Shown piece after piece: positions 51,643 through 60,618 of a stretch of DNA of 64,000 nucleotides. How positions within the stretch are numbered: the stretch's first letter is position 1; the number at the start of each line of letters is the position of its first letter. The stretch lies in assembly GCF_002210165.1 (NCBI RefSeq), contig NZ_AQQP01000006.1:1-64000 (forward strand), in the 5' to 3' direction. The notes under the pieces were generated by a model. That model was not told the origin of the DNA. It ran no database searches and saw only the letters and a list, made by a program, of their open reading frames with translations. Source of the stretch: Phaeobacter sp. 22II1-1F12B. GTDB lineage: Bacteria; Pseudomonadota; Alphaproteobacteria; Rhodobacterales; Rhodobacteraceae. Made by a program: the position numbers and the translations under genes.

Positions 51643-52476
51643 ATGAAAAAGATCGTTCTGACCGGCGCCGCCGGCGCCCTTGGAAGTCAGTTGCGCGCGC
51701 CGCTTGCAAAACTCGCGGATGAGCTGGTTTCAAGCGACCTCGTCGACGGGCTGGAAAACCTCTGTAGCAATGAAACCTATGTCAAAGCCGACGTAGGCGA
51801 TCAGGCCGCGATGATGGACTTGATCGAGGGCGCCGACATGGTCGTGCATTTCGGCGCGATCCCGGACGAAGCCTCCTTTGAAGAGATCCTGCATTCCAAC
51901 TTCCTTGGCGCCTATACGGTCTGGAACGCCTCGCAGAAACACGGCGTGCGCCGGATCATCTACGCCAGCTCGATCCACGCGATGGGCATGTACCCCAAGA
52001 CCACGCGCATCACCACGGACATGCCGCACCGCCCGGATACCTTCTATGGCCTGTCCAAGTGCTTTGCCGAGGACATGGCCTCCATGTACTGGGACAAGTA
52101 CGGGCTCGAGGCCGTTTGCCTGCGGATCTATTCCGCCTCGGGTCCGGTTCAGAACGCCCGCGCGCTGGGGTCATGGCTGTCCTACGACGACCTGATCCAA
52201 CTGGTCGAGAAATCCGTGACCACACCGATCACCGGCTTTTCCGTGATCTACGGTGTCTCGAACAACGACCGCTCGCCCGTGGACAATTCCAAAGCCGCCT
52301 TCCTTGGCTATCGCCCCAAGGACAATGCCGAGGATTTCGCCGAAGAGATCCTCGCCAAGACACCGCAGATCGATCCGCAGGACAAGGCCCATATGTGCCA
52401 CGGCGGCCCCTTCGCCACTGTCCCGCTTGGCGTCAGCGGCGTGCAGTTCATCAAGAAGATGAGCGAAGGCAACTAA
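51643..52476 (+). CDS. NAD-dependent epimerase/dehydrogenase (uronate-dehydrogenase-like)
   Basis: A 277-residue short-chain extended-type NAD enzyme. The nucleotide loop is LTGAAGALGSQLRAPL, catalytic Tyr/Lys in FYGLSKCFAEDMASMYWDKYG, a stretch shared with uronate dehydrogenase (Udh), which oxidises D-galacturonate or glucuronate to aldarolactone. ATG 51643 has AAGGAG upstream. It ends the hyuAB operon, 36 bases after the FAD gene; a CCCCC/GGGGG hairpin follows at 52477-52491. Uronate is a possible substrate, though the rest of operon points to amide metabolism. Confidence 0.85.
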   Translation: MKKIVLTGAAGALGSQLRAPLAKLADELVSSDLVDGLENLCSNETYVKADVGDQAAMMDLIEGADMVVHFGAIPDEASFEEILHSNFLGAYTVWNASQKHGVRRIIYASSIHAMGMYPKTTRITTDMPHRPDTFYGLSKCFAEDMASMYWDKYGLEAVCLRIYSASGPVQNARALGSWLSYDDLIQLVEKSVTTPITGFSVIYGVSNNDRSPVDNSKAAFLGYRPKDNAEDFAEEILAKTPQIDPQDKAHMCHGGPFATVPLGVSGVQFIKKMSEGN

Positions 52477-52874
52477 CCCCCTTGCCGGGGGACCAGCATC
52501 AGGTTTCCCCGGCCAACCCCAATACATTATGCGAAAAGCGACGCGTTCCTGTCGTTTCGCACCCGGTTGCCAGCAGGGTTCATAAGCCTACAGCTGCTAA
52601 GCTCCCTCGAAATCCAAATACTTTCTCCTGGCAACCCTCCTTAACTCCAATAGACCTGTCTGTCCCTCGCCCGGTATCCTCGCGCTTTTCCCGTCGCGCC
52701 TGAATCGGAACCCGTGACACTTCAGATAACCGGAATTCCTTACCAATCGGCAAAGGAACATGGGTCACGCCGCCTCACGCGCTCCTCAAAAGAGAGTGAC
52801 GCAATGCTGGCACCACCTTGACTTGCGGATAACTCATCCCGAACCTCAACCCAATACAATCACGGAGATTTTTC
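52477..52874. other. Hairpin then intergenic
   Basis: CCCCCTTGCCGGGGG at 52477-52491 forms a compact hairpin right after the operon stop, a possible terminator though without a T run. The remaining 380 bases show no supported gene; a 62-codon minus-strand frame at 52580-52768 has no recognised product. Confidence 0.45.
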
Positions 52875-52988
52875 ATGTTGCGCCTTGCCTTGCCTCTCCT
52901 CCTGCTCGCCCTCGCCGCCTGTGAACCGACGACAACCACAAGCCAGCGCCCCTATGATCTCAGCGGCGGCCGCGGCGGATCACGATAG
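52875..52988 (+). CDS. Very small lipoprotein
   Basis: A 37-residue frame with a complete lipoprotein signal: MLRLALPLLLLALAAC, with the lipobox LAAC at residues 13-16, then a short tail EPTTTTSQRPYDLSGGRGG. GGAG lies seven to eight bases before ATG. It would be processed to a 22-residue acylated peptide anchored to a membrane. It ends before the terminator-like hairpin at 53021-53055. Small proteins of this kind are common in Rhodobacterales; function is unknown. Confidence 0.6.
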   Translation: MLRLALPLLLLALAACEPTTTTSQRPYDLSGGRGGSR

Positions 52989-53020
52989 GTCACCGCCACC
53001 GCAATCGCCCCGGAGCCAAC

Positions 53021-53055
53021 AAAAAACGCGCCACCAACCGGCAGCGCGTTTCTCA
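53021..53055. terminator. Bidirectional terminator between lipoprotein and peroxiredoxin
   Basis: AAACGCGC pairs with GCGCGTTT around a 12-base loop (53024-53051), with an A run on the left (53021-53026) and TTTCTC on the right, so it can stop transcription from either convergent gene. Confidence 0.7.
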
Positions 53056-53089
53056 TTAGACCGGAGTGATCCGGCCCCTATTATAAGCC

Positions 53090-53638
53090 TCAGGCCGCTT
53101 CTGTCTTGGCCTGCTCTGCAAGGTATTCCAGCAGCGCCTCGGGGCTGGACACGCCATAGGGGTCGTCCGCGCAGTTATCGCTAAAGCCTTCCTCGGGGAA
53201 CCATGCTTCGACGATGCCGTCGTTCACGACAGCCGCATAACGCCACGAACGCATACCAAAGCCAAGGTTGTCCTTGGAAACCAGCATGCCGACCTTGCGG
53301 GTGAACTCACCCGAACCGTCCGGGATCACCTTGACGGTTTTCAGGTCCTGCGACTGGGCCCACTTGTTCATGACAAAGCTGTCATTGACCGACATGCAGT
53401 AGATCTCGTCGATACCGTATTCAGCAAAGGTTTCGGCATTCTTTTCGAAACCGGGCAGCTGGTAGGTGGAACAGGTCGGGGTAAAGGCGCCCGGCAGCGA
53501 AAACAGGATGACCCGCTTGCCCTTGAAATAATCGGCAGTGGTCATGTCCTGCCAGCGGTAGGGGTTCGGACCTTCGATGGATTCATCGCGGACGCGGGTA
53601 CGGAAAGTAACGTTGGGAAGGGCGACTCCGGCTCTCAT
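53090..53638 (-). CDS. Peroxiredoxin (Prx5-like, AhpC/TSA family)
   Basis: A 182-residue thiol peroxidase that reduces hydrogen and organic peroxides. The peroxidatic Cys56 lies in PGAFTPTCSTYQLPG. A second Cys in EIYCMSVND could be resolving or non-catalytic. Arg in GFGMRSWRYAAVV is the catalytic arginine. It lacks a signal peptide and works with thioredoxin or glutaredoxin/glutathione. ATG 53638 follows AAGGA. No regulator is adjacent. The gene is on its own. Confidence 0.93.
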   Translation of the reverse strand: MRAGVALPNVTFRTRVRDESIEGPNPYRWQDMTTADYFKGKRVILFSLPGAFTPTCSTYQLPGFEKNAETFAEYGIDEIYCMSVNDSFVMNKWAQSQDLKTVKVIPDGSGEFTRKVGMLVSKDNLGFGMRSWRYAAVVNDGIVEAWFPEEGFSDNCADDPYGVSSPEALLEYLAEQAKTEAA

Positions 53639-54002
53639 GGCGCATATCCTTAAAATTCATGTCATCTCCTCCCTCACCGCCTAGATAGAAAGGTTCTAAC
53701 TAGAGTGCAACATCTGCCGGGCAGGATTGGTGAACTGCATTGCGGCTATGCGTAAGCGGATGTTTTTTCGAGCGTATCTGCCGGAAATTTGCTCACCAAC
53801 CGACCATGAAGTTTCGGTTCTGGCCAAGGGCAGGACAACCCCGTGCAAAGACCGCCCAGGGCATCCCCAAACCGGGGTTCGTGTCTTTCACGCTCTGTTT
53901 ATCTTTGCCCATCAGCACGCTAGTAACGCCACTCAAGACGCTCTGAATGACGTCAAAACGGCCGTTCTGATGTACAGGGGGTGTACAGGAGGTGTATGGA
54001 TA
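53639..54002. other. Intergenic with 11-bp near-tandem repeat
   Basis: About 360 bases upstream of the peroxiredoxin and downstream of urtE. No gene is supported. At 53971-54000 three near copies of an 11-base unit, TGTACAGG(G/A)GG, occur at 53971, 53982 and 53993, the last decayed (TGTATGG). They sit just beyond the urtE stop. Confidence 0.5.
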
Positions 54003-54698
54003 TCACACCGAGATTGCCTGCATCAGTTCCTCGCGGCTCAGGCTCTCGTGGTCGCCGGATTTGAGCACCGCACCCCGGCGCAGGACGACGAAATTGTCGG
54101 CGATGCGATGGGCGAAATCAAAATACTGTTCGACAAGGATAATTGCCATATCGCCCTTGTCGCGCAGGTAGCGGATCACCTCGCCGATCTGCTGGATGAT
54201 ATTGGGCTGAATGCCTTCGGTGGGTTCATCCAGCAAGAGCAGCTTGGGCTTTGTCAGCATCGCCCGCGCGATGGCAAGCTGTTGCTGCTGTCCGCCGGAC
54301 AGGTCACCGCCCCGCCGGTTAAGGAATTCTTTGAGGATCGGGAATAGTTCGTAGATCTCGTCGGGAATGAAATGCTCGGACCGCGGCAGGCAGGCATAGG
54401 CGGTTTCCATGTTCTCTTTCACCGTCAGCAGCGGAAAGATCATCCGCCCCTGCGGTACATAGCCGACGCCTTTGTGGGCGAGCACATGCGCGGGCAGCTT
54501 GCCGATCTGTTCCCCGGCAAAGGTGATCTCGCCCGAGGATCGTTGATGCGTCCCCGACAGCGCCTTGAGAAGGGAGGTCTTGCCGACCCCGTTCGTGCCC
54601 ATCACGCAGGTCACCTGCCCCGCCTGCGCCTGCATCGAGACATCGTAAAGGATTTGCGAGCCACCGTAGTGCAGACAGAGGTTTTCCACGTTCAGCAT
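54003..54698 (-). CDS. urtE: Urea ABC transporter ATP-binding protein UrtE
   Basis: A 231-residue LivF-type ATPase: Walker A MGTNGVGKTSLL, signature DLSGGQQQQLAIAR, Walker B LLLDEPTEGIQPNII. ATG 54698 (MLNVENLCLHYGG) is chosen, with GGGA nine bases upstream; ATG 54707 has a site with no spacing. It is the last gene of urtABCDE. The pentacistronic order and the nearby urease operon assign it to urea uptake. Confidence 0.93.
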   Translation of the reverse strand: MLNVENLCLHYGGSQILYDVSMQAQAGQVTCVMGTNGVGKTSLLKALSGTHQRSSGEITFAGEQIGKLPAHVLAHKGVGYVPQGRMIFPLLTVKENMETAYACLPRSEHFIPDEIYELFPILKEFLNRRGGDLSGGQQQQLAIARAMLTKPKLLLLDEPTEGIQPNIIQQIGEVIRYLRDKGDMAIILVEQYFDFAHRIADNFVVLRRGAVLKSGDHESLSREELMQAISV

Positions 54699-54798
54699 GT
54701 CAGCCATTCCCTGCTGTGTTTCTGTCGCTCCGGCCTGCCGGTTCTGCCCGCACGGGCATCGGCAGCGCCAGTATTGTCTGTCTCAGACCGCCCATCGC

Positions 54799-55539
54799 TC
54801 AGCGCCCCAGATAGACGTCGATGACGTCCTTGTTGGCGGTCACGTGATCAAGACTGCCCTCGGCCAGTACCGAGCCCTCGTGCAGCACCGTGACCTTGCA
54901 ATTCAGCCGCCGCACGAACTCCATGTCATGTTCGACCACCACGACCGCGCGGGTCTTGGCCGCCTCGACAAGGATCGCCGTGGTATGTTCGCGTTCCTCG
55001 ACGGTCATGCCGGCGGCAGGTTCGTCGACCAGCAAAAGCTGTGGGTCCTGCGCCAGCAGCATCCCGATTTCAAGCCATTGCTTCTGGCCGTGACTCAGCT
55101 CTCCGGACTTGCGCGCAAGCTGATCTGCAAGACCGATTTCCTCGGCCAGTTCGCGGACCTTCCTGGCGTCTTCATCGCTGCGTCGATAGGTCAGCACGGA
55201 GAAAGGATTCCGGTTTTTCTTGAGCGCGAGCAAGAGGTTGTCGAATACGTTCTGATCTTCGAAAACGGTGGGCCGCTGGAACTTGCGACCAATCCCCGCC
55301 CGCGCGATCTGGGCCTCGGACATGCGGATCAGCGAAATCGACTTATCGCCCCAGATCACGCGGCCCTCGTCGGGGCGGGTCTTGCCGGTGACGATATCCA
55401 TGAAGGTCGTCTTGCCCGCACCATTCGGCCCGATGATCGCGCGCATCTCGGCCGGTCCGATCTGGAAGGACAGGTTATTTATCGCGCGGAAGCCGTCAAA
55501 GGTGACGGATACGCCCGAGACTTCGAGAAGCGTTCTCAT
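54799..55539 (-). CDS. urtD: Urea ABC transporter ATP-binding protein UrtD
   Basis: A 246-residue LivG-type ATPase: Walker A GPNGAGKTTFMDIVTGKTRP, signature SHGQKQWLEIGM, Walker B LLLVDEPAAGMTVEE. The GxxDIVTGKT stretch is typical of UrtD. ATG 55539 overlaps the urtC stop by four bases. With UrtE it energises the UrtBC channel. It is 100 bases before urtE, with a short spacer. Confidence 0.94.
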   Translation of the reverse strand: MRTLLEVSGVSVTFDGFRAINNLSFQIGPAEMRAIIGPNGAGKTTFMDIVTGKTRPDEGRVIWGDKSISLIRMSEAQIARAGIGRKFQRPTVFEDQNVFDNLLLALKKNRNPFSVLTYRRSDEDARKVRELAEEIGLADQLARKSGELSHGQKQWLEIGMLLAQDPQLLLVDEPAAGMTVEEREHTTAILVEAAKTRAVVVVEHDMEFVRRLNCKVTVLHEGSVLAEGSLDHVTANKDVIDVYLGR

Positions 55540-56765
55540 TCCCGGCCCTCCGCTTCCTGGAACGACCCCTTGTCGGGGCCGTAATCCGCGCCGTGCCGGT
55601 CGGGCCTTACCCGGTCGGTGATCAGGTCGAAAAGCCCGCCGATCCCTTTCGGCGCGAACAGGGTCACGATCACGAAGGAAAGGCCAAGGATCACCTGCCA
55701 CCATTCCACCCAGTCGATCCGGTAGAAACCGATATCGAGCGAGGGCACCTGGCCGCCGGTGAACCACGTGGAGACAAGGCTCACGAAGGCCGCGCCGATG
55801 ACAGCCCCATAGAGCCGCCCGCGCCCGCCGATGGCGACCCAGACCGCAAGGTAGATCGAGGCGATCGGGGCGACCTCGGCCGGGTTGATGATGCCCGCCT
55901 GCGGGTAATAAAGCGCCCCTGCGATCCCCGCGATGATGGCGCTGAGCACGAAGATGAAGAGCTTGTAGCCCTCGACCGAATAGCCAAGGAAACGGACCCG
56001 CGCCTCGTCATCGCGGATGCCGCGGATCACCGAGCCGAACTTGCCCGAGACCACCCATGCAGCCAGCATGTAGCCAAGCCCCAGTGCCACTGCCGAGGCC
56101 CAGAGGAACCAGATGGAGACCACCGCCTGGCTGGCTTCGACCCCCGGAAGGTTCTGAAGCCCGGACAGGCCGTTATTGCCGCGCAGGCCGGAGTCGTTCT
56201 GGAACAGGTAGAGCGACAGGGCCAGCGTCATCGCCTGCGTCAGGATCGAGAGGTAAACGCCGGTGACGCGCGACCGGAAAGCGAGCCAGCCAAAGACCAG
56301 TGCGAGCAGGCCGGGGATCAGCACCACCATGGCCAATTGCAGCACGAGACTGTCGGCAAAAGCCCAGACCAGTGGAAACTCCGACGAGCCAACGACACCG
56401 AAAATCTGCGTGCCGATCGCGTCCACGACCTCTTGTTCCGTCGGCGGGATCTGGGCATTGGCCATGGAGGAGACGACGATGTCGCGGGTGCGCTCATACA
56501 TGAGCCACATGCCGATCATGTAACCGCCGAGCCCGAAAAAGGCGAAATGACCGAGGCTTAGGATGCCGGTGTAGCCCCAGACCAGATCCATCGCCACGGC
56601 AATCAGGCAGAGACAGAGTGTCTTGCCAAGCGTCTTGATGAAACTGGTCGAGATGAAACCGGTGCCCGCGCCCTCGGAGAGCAGGCTGACCACGAGGGTA
56701 AAGGCCGCGAGGCAACACAGGAAAATCACCACCGACGGGTTACGGGCGAAGAAGCTTTGTCTCAT
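55536..56765 (-). CDS. urtC: Urea ABC transporter permease UrtC
   Basis: A 409-residue LivM-type permease with ten predicted helices. N-terminal region has MDLVWGYTGILSLGHFAFFG, a signature of LivH/LivM-type permeases; the C-terminus ends in a polar charged tail. The start ATG 56765 follows the intergenic repeat copy B by a moderate distance. It works with UrtB. Confidence 0.94.
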   Translation of the reverse strand: MRQSFFARNPSVVIFLCCLAAFTLVVSLLSEGAGTGFISTSFIKTLGKTLCLCLIAVAMDLVWGYTGILSLGHFAFFGLGGYMIGMWLMYERTRDIVVSSMANAQIPPTEQEVVDAIGTQIFGVVGSSEFPLVWAFADSLVLQLAMVVLIPGLLALVFGWLAFRSRVTGVYLSILTQAMTLALSLYLFQNDSGLRGNNGLSGLQNLPGVEASQAVVSIWFLWASAVALGLGYMLAAWVVSGKFGSVIRGIRDDEARVRFLGYSVEGYKLFIFVLSAIIAGIAGALYYPQAGIINPAEVAPIASIYLAVWVAIGGRGRLYGAVIGAAFVSLVSTWFTGGQVPSLDIGFYRIDWVEWWQVILGLSFVIVTLFAPKGIGGLFDLITDRVRPDRHGADYGPDKGSFQEAEGRE

Positions 56766-56792
56766 GCGATGGGCTCCTGTTCGGGGCGAGCG

Positions 56793-56852
56793 AGGGGGGC
56801 GCTGCCCCCCGGCCGATGGCCTCCCCCCGGAGTATTTGAGGCAAGAGGAAAA
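56793..56852 (+). repeat. Intergenic palindromic repeat, copy B
   Basis: It lies between urtB and urtC: a G-run/CTGCCCCCC hairpin, then GGCCTCCCCCCGGAGTATTT and TTGAGGCAAGAGG. It is the same family as copy A at 44667-44729 in inverted orientation. Within the urt operon it could act as mRNA stabiliser or attenuator. Confidence 0.6.
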
Positions 56853-56877
56853 CAGGGGATGAGCAATGTCATGGCTG

Positions 56878-58833
56878 TCAGTCTCCTGCCGCGCGGCCCT
56901 TGAGGGCGATGATGCCCCGGGGGCGGAACTGGATGAAGATGATGATGAAGACGATCATGTAGGTCTGCGCCGCCAGCGTGTTGGACGGGTTCAGCCATTC
57001 GACGCCTTTCTGGAAGAAGCCGATCATCGTGGCCCCGGCCAGCGTGCCCCAGATATTGCCGACGCCGCCGACGACCACGGTCATGAAGGACTGGACGATG
57101 TAATCCTGCCCAAGTTCGGAGGTGACCTTGGCGAAGAGTCCGATGGCGACCCCCGCGATACCGGCGATACCCGAACCGAGACCGAAGGTGAGCATATTGA
57201 CCTTGTCGGGATTGATGCCCATCGAAGCGGCCATACGCGGATTCTGGGTGACCGCCCGGGTTTCGAGGCCGAGGCGGGTTTTCTTCATGATGAACAGGAA
57301 GATGCAGAGGAAGATCAGCGCAAGCACGAAGATCGCGATACGGATGTAGCTGATGCCGATCACGTCGTTGATCACCAGCGCGCCGTCGAGCCATTCCGGC
57401 GAGGTCAGCGGCCGGGCCTGCGTGCCGAAGATGTTCTTGGCGATCTGCTGCAGGGCGATGGAGATACCGAAAGTGGCGAGCAGCGTTTCCAGCGGGCGGT
57501 CGTAAAGCCAGCGGATCACGAGGCGTTCCATCGCGACACCGGCGGCGAAGGTCACCGCAAAAGCCAGCGGCAGGGCCACGAGGATGGAGACCGTGTAATT
57601 GGGGATCACCTGCTGGACCACGTAGCCCGTATAGGCACCCATCATGATGAATTCGCCATGGGCCATGTTGATCACCCCCATGACGCCGAAAGTGATCGCC
57701 AAACCGATGGCCGCGAGGAAGAAGATCGAGGCCAGTGACAGCGCGTCTAGCGTCAGGTCGATGGCCTGGGATGCGCCGACATTGCGGGTGATGGCGGTCA
57801 TGGCGTCTTCGGCGGCATCGGTGACCGCCGTCGACCGTTCAAGGTAGGAATCGTAGAATGTGTGGGTGGAAAGGGCCGTATCGATTTCCTCTTCGCTGAC
57901 GAAGGGGGGTACGATGTCTTCGGCCATCAGGGCGCGATAGGCGCGTTCGCGGGCCTCAATCGTATTGAGTTGTGCCACGGGCACGCCACCGACGAGCGCC
58001 CCGTCGATATTCGCCGTCAAGGCGTTCATGAGGTCCGCATCGGAGACCCGCGCCGGGGCCATGTCTGCGTCGACCAGCATGGCGTAGGCTTCGGCGCGCG
58101 GCAGGGCGTCGCTTCCCGGTGTCAGTTGCCGGGCGACATTATCGGTGCCGGGGATTTCGCCTTCGACCACCTTGCGGCGGGTCTGCAGCAACGGGTTCAG
58201 CGTACCGCGCACATCGAGAGAGATATCGCCGGACACGTCGCCGATGGCTTCGAGCCGGGCGGCTTCATACGCGTCGAAGCTGATCGTCAGCAGCCGTTCG
58301 AGCCGTTCCTTCTTGGCGCGGATCGCCGGGTCGGGTTCGTCGGGGATCGAGGCGCGCAGCGGTTCGAGATGCGCGGCTTCGGCATCGCGCTCGATGGCCT
58401 GAAGCGCATCGCGGCGTCGCGCGGGGTTGGGATCGGTCAGTTGAAAGCGGACCAGAGCGGCACCGATCAGCGCGCGAATCCCGCTATTGGGTTTGATCTG
58501 GTCAAAATCATCGTCGGGCACTTCGCCAAGGTCATCGCCCGTGTCGAAGTCGAAGATCCGCAGGGTGTCGCGGTCGATCTCTTCGGCCCAGAAGAACATG
58601 CCGTCGCTTTCGCGCAGCCACATTTCCCGGTTCTGCCATTTCTGAAGCACCACCTGCGCTTCGGGCAAACCGCTTTCGGCAATCGCGTCGATGGCGGGAC
58701 CGATGGTACGGCGCGAGCTTTCCGAAATCAGGTCACGGTTTTGCGCCAGCAGGTCCTGTACGGGCGTTTCCTGCGCCTCGGGCGAGGTCGCAAGCAGAAG
58801 GAATGCGGTCAGAGCCGCGAGAATGCGCCACAT
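56878..58833 (-). CDS. urtB: Urea ABC transporter permease UrtB
   Basis: A 651-residue protein: a signal peptide, a long periplasmic or soluble N-terminal part (residues about 25-350; ALVRFQLTDPNPARRRDALQ is part of a helical repeat), then a LivH-type permease with IGLAITFGVMGVINMAHGEFIMMGAYTGYV. The N-terminal extension is usual for proteobacterial UrtB. Start ATG 58833. It is separated from urtA by a hairpin. Confidence 0.94.
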   Translation of the reverse strand: MWRILAALTAFLLLATSPEAQETPVQDLLAQNRDLISESSRRTIGPAIDAIAESGLPEAQVVLQKWQNREMWLRESDGMFFWAEEIDRDTLRIFDFDTGDDLGEVPDDDFDQIKPNSGIRALIGAALVRFQLTDPNPARRRDALQAIERDAEAAHLEPLRASIPDEPDPAIRAKKERLERLLTISFDAYEAARLEAIGDVSGDISLDVRGTLNPLLQTRRKVVEGEIPGTDNVARQLTPGSDALPRAEAYAMLVDADMAPARVSDADLMNALTANIDGALVGGVPVAQLNTIEARERAYRALMAEDIVPPFVSEEEIDTALSTHTFYDSYLERSTAVTDAAEDAMTAITRNVGASQAIDLTLDALSLASIFFLAAIGLAITFGVMGVINMAHGEFIMMGAYTGYVVQQVIPNYTVSILVALPLAFAVTFAAGVAMERLVIRWLYDRPLETLLATFGISIALQQIAKNIFGTQARPLTSPEWLDGALVINDVIGISYIRIAIFVLALIFLCIFLFIMKKTRLGLETRAVTQNPRMAASMGINPDKVNMLTFGLGSGIAGIAGVAIGLFAKVTSELGQDYIVQSFMTVVVGGVGNIWGTLAGATMIGFFQKGVEWLNPSNTLAAQTYMIVFIIIFIQFRPRGIIALKGRAAGD

Positions 58834-58858
58834 CAGTATTCTGTACCCCTTGGGTGGA

Positions 58859-58881
58859 CGAGAGGGGAAAGCCCCCTCTCG
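58859..58881. promoter_or_regulatory. Hairpin between urtA and urtB
   Basis: CGAGAGGGG (58859-58867) and CCCCTCTCG (58873-58881) form a perfect 9-bp stem with a five-base loop, in the 72-base urtA-urtB gap. Likely partial terminator or message stabiliser keeping the binding protein in excess. Confidence 0.6.
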
Positions 58882-58905
58882 CCGGTATGTGCAGGGAAGT
58901 CAGGT

Positions 58906-60186
58906 TCAGTAGTTGGACTGGATCTGAACGCAGCTGTCGGTTTCGGTGTTGTACATGCCGCAGCCGAGTTCTTTCCAATCCGAGGTCAGAACCGCGGATT
59001 CGGGCAGGTAATCCGTCCATGCATCGCCGGGGACCTCTTCGGTCTGGCTGATGATGTCGAACTGCCCATCTTCCTGAATTTCGCCGATGAGAACCGGCTT
59101 GGTCAGGTGGTGGTTCGGCAGCATGGTGGCGGTGCCGCCGGTCAGGTTGGGCACTTCGATGCCGTACATCGCGTCACGGACGGCGTCGACATCGGTCGTG
59201 CCTGCCGCTTCGACGGCTTTCACATACATGTTGAAGCCAATCACATGCGCTTCCATCGGGTCGTTGGTCACGCGCTCTTCACCGGCGAAGGCTTTCCATT
59301 CCTCGATGAATTCCGCGTTGACGTCGGTATCGGCGGACTGGAAGTAGTTCCATGCCGCGAGGTGACCGACGAGGTTGGTGGTGTCGAGACCGGACAGTTC
59401 TTCTTCGCCGACCGAGAAGGCAACGACCGGGATGTCATCCGCCGAAACGCCAGCCGCCGCCAGTTCCTTGTAGAAACCGATGTTGGCGTCGCCGTTGATG
59501 GTCGAAATCACGCCGACTTTCTTGCCATCGGCGCCCAGCGCGACAACGTCAGAGACGATCTTGGACCAGTCGGAGTGACCGAAGGGCGTGTAGTTGACAA
59601 AGATATCTTCCTCGGCGATGCCCTTTTCCTTGAGATAGCTTTCAAGGATGTTGTTCGTGGTACGCGGGTAAACATAGTCAGTGCCGAGCAGGGCGAATTT
59701 CTCGACGCCCAGTTCTTCGAGGAAGTAATCGGTGGCCGGAATGGCCTGCTGGTTGGGGGCGGCGCCGGTGTAGAAGACGTTCTTGGAGGATTCCTCGCCC
59801 TCGTACTGGACGGGGTAGAACATCAGGCCGTTCAGTTCCTCGATGACCGGCAGAACCGATTTACGGCTGACCGAGGTCCATGCACCAAAGATCACGTCAA
59901 CTTCTTCGACGCTCAGCAGCTCGCGCGCTTTTTCGGCAAAGAGCGGCCAGTCAGAGGCCGGGTCAACGACCACAGCTTCGAGTTCGCAACCGAGCAGACC
60001 GCCTTTTTCGTTCTGCTTGTCGACCAGCATCAGCATGGTGTCTTTCAGCGTGGTTTCCGAGATCGCCATGGTCCCGGACAGCGAGTGCAGAACGCCAACC
60101 TTGATCGGGCAGTCCTGTGCAAAAGCAGGCAGCGCGCACAGTCCAAAGGCGACAGAGCTCGCCAGTGCGGTTTTTACAAATTTCAT
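58906..60186 (-). CDS. urtA: Urea ABC transporter substrate-binding protein UrtA
   Basis: A 426-residue periplasmic urea-binding protein of the branched-chain amino-acid type. The signal peptide ends at about LPAFAQ (residue 24). Characteristic blocks are CPIKVGVLHSLSGTMAISE, FYPVQYEGEESSKNVFYTGA, and NYFQSADTDVNAEFIEEWK. ATG 60186 has GGAGG nine bases upstream; the longer form from 60207 adds seven residues before the signal. It is the first gene of the urt operon, divergent from the urease operon. Confidence 0.96.
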   Translation of the reverse strand: MKFVKTALASSVAFGLCALPAFAQDCPIKVGVLHSLSGTMAISETTLKDTMLMLVDKQNEKGGLLGCELEAVVVDPASDWPLFAEKARELLSVEEVDVIFGAWTSVSRKSVLPVIEELNGLMFYPVQYEGEESSKNVFYTGAAPNQQAIPATDYFLEELGVEKFALLGTDYVYPRTTNNILESYLKEKGIAEEDIFVNYTPFGHSDWSKIVSDVVALGADGKKVGVISTINGDANIGFYKELAAAGVSADDIPVVAFSVGEEELSGLDTTNLVGHLAAWNYFQSADTDVNAEFIEEWKAFAGEERVTNDPMEAHVIGFNMYVKAVEAAGTTDVDAVRDAMYGIEVPNLTGGTATMLPNHHLTKPVLIGEIQEDGQFDIISQTEEVPGDAWTDYLPESAVLTSDWKELGCGMYNTETDSCVQIQSNY

Positions 60187-60618
60187 AGAAGTCCTCCGTG
60201 CGGACAACCGGCAGCCCTGCGCTTGCCTTGACGGCGCACAATGCTAGCTAATCCCCCGCAACACTATCGTTGCATCCGTGTGGCGATCCTGTCGAAGTCC
60301 CATTCAGCGGATCGTCACACACCCGTTCTTTTTTGTTTCGCGTTTTCGCGACGTCAGGCTGGTACAGCAAGAATGTGAACGACCCTCCCATCAACAGATT
60401 TGCGGCCCAGTCCAAGAGCCATCGGGCTCGGTCGATTACTTTTTAGGCAGCGCCTTACTAAACGCCCAACGATTAAGCGCGCGGCGTCGCAATCTTGACC
60501 CAAGCCGCGATTCTGACGTGTATTCACTGCTATAGAACGGCATCCATTTGGTGGCCGATCAGGGCTGGTTTCGGAGGTCGCCATCAATATTCCCAGCGCT
60601 CTTTTTCCGCAGGAAACC
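60187..60618. other. Divergent promoter region urtA / ureD
   Basis: A 430-base region that must hold the promoters for both the urea transporter and the urease operon. It should carry nitrogen-control sites (sigma54/NtrC or NnrA-type), but I found no clear TGGCAC-N5-TTGC box or NtrC palindrome. No gene is supported inside. Confidence 0.45.

Noticed and set aside
53090-53638. Peroxiredoxin fused to glutaredoxin
   Set aside because: The protein ends 182 residues after start without a C-terminal glutaredoxin CxxC domain.
57862-60231. 789-codon open frame on the plus strand over urtA-urtB
   Set aside because: It is antisense to the well-supported urtA and urtB genes. Its long Arg/Gly/Asp-rich text is the usual result of GC-rich codon bias on the complementary strand, with no family motif.
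60187-60618. Sigma54 or NtrC sites between urtA and ureD
   Set aside because: Expected for nitrogen genes, but I could not find a convincing GG-N10-GC promoter or NtrC palindrome on either strand.
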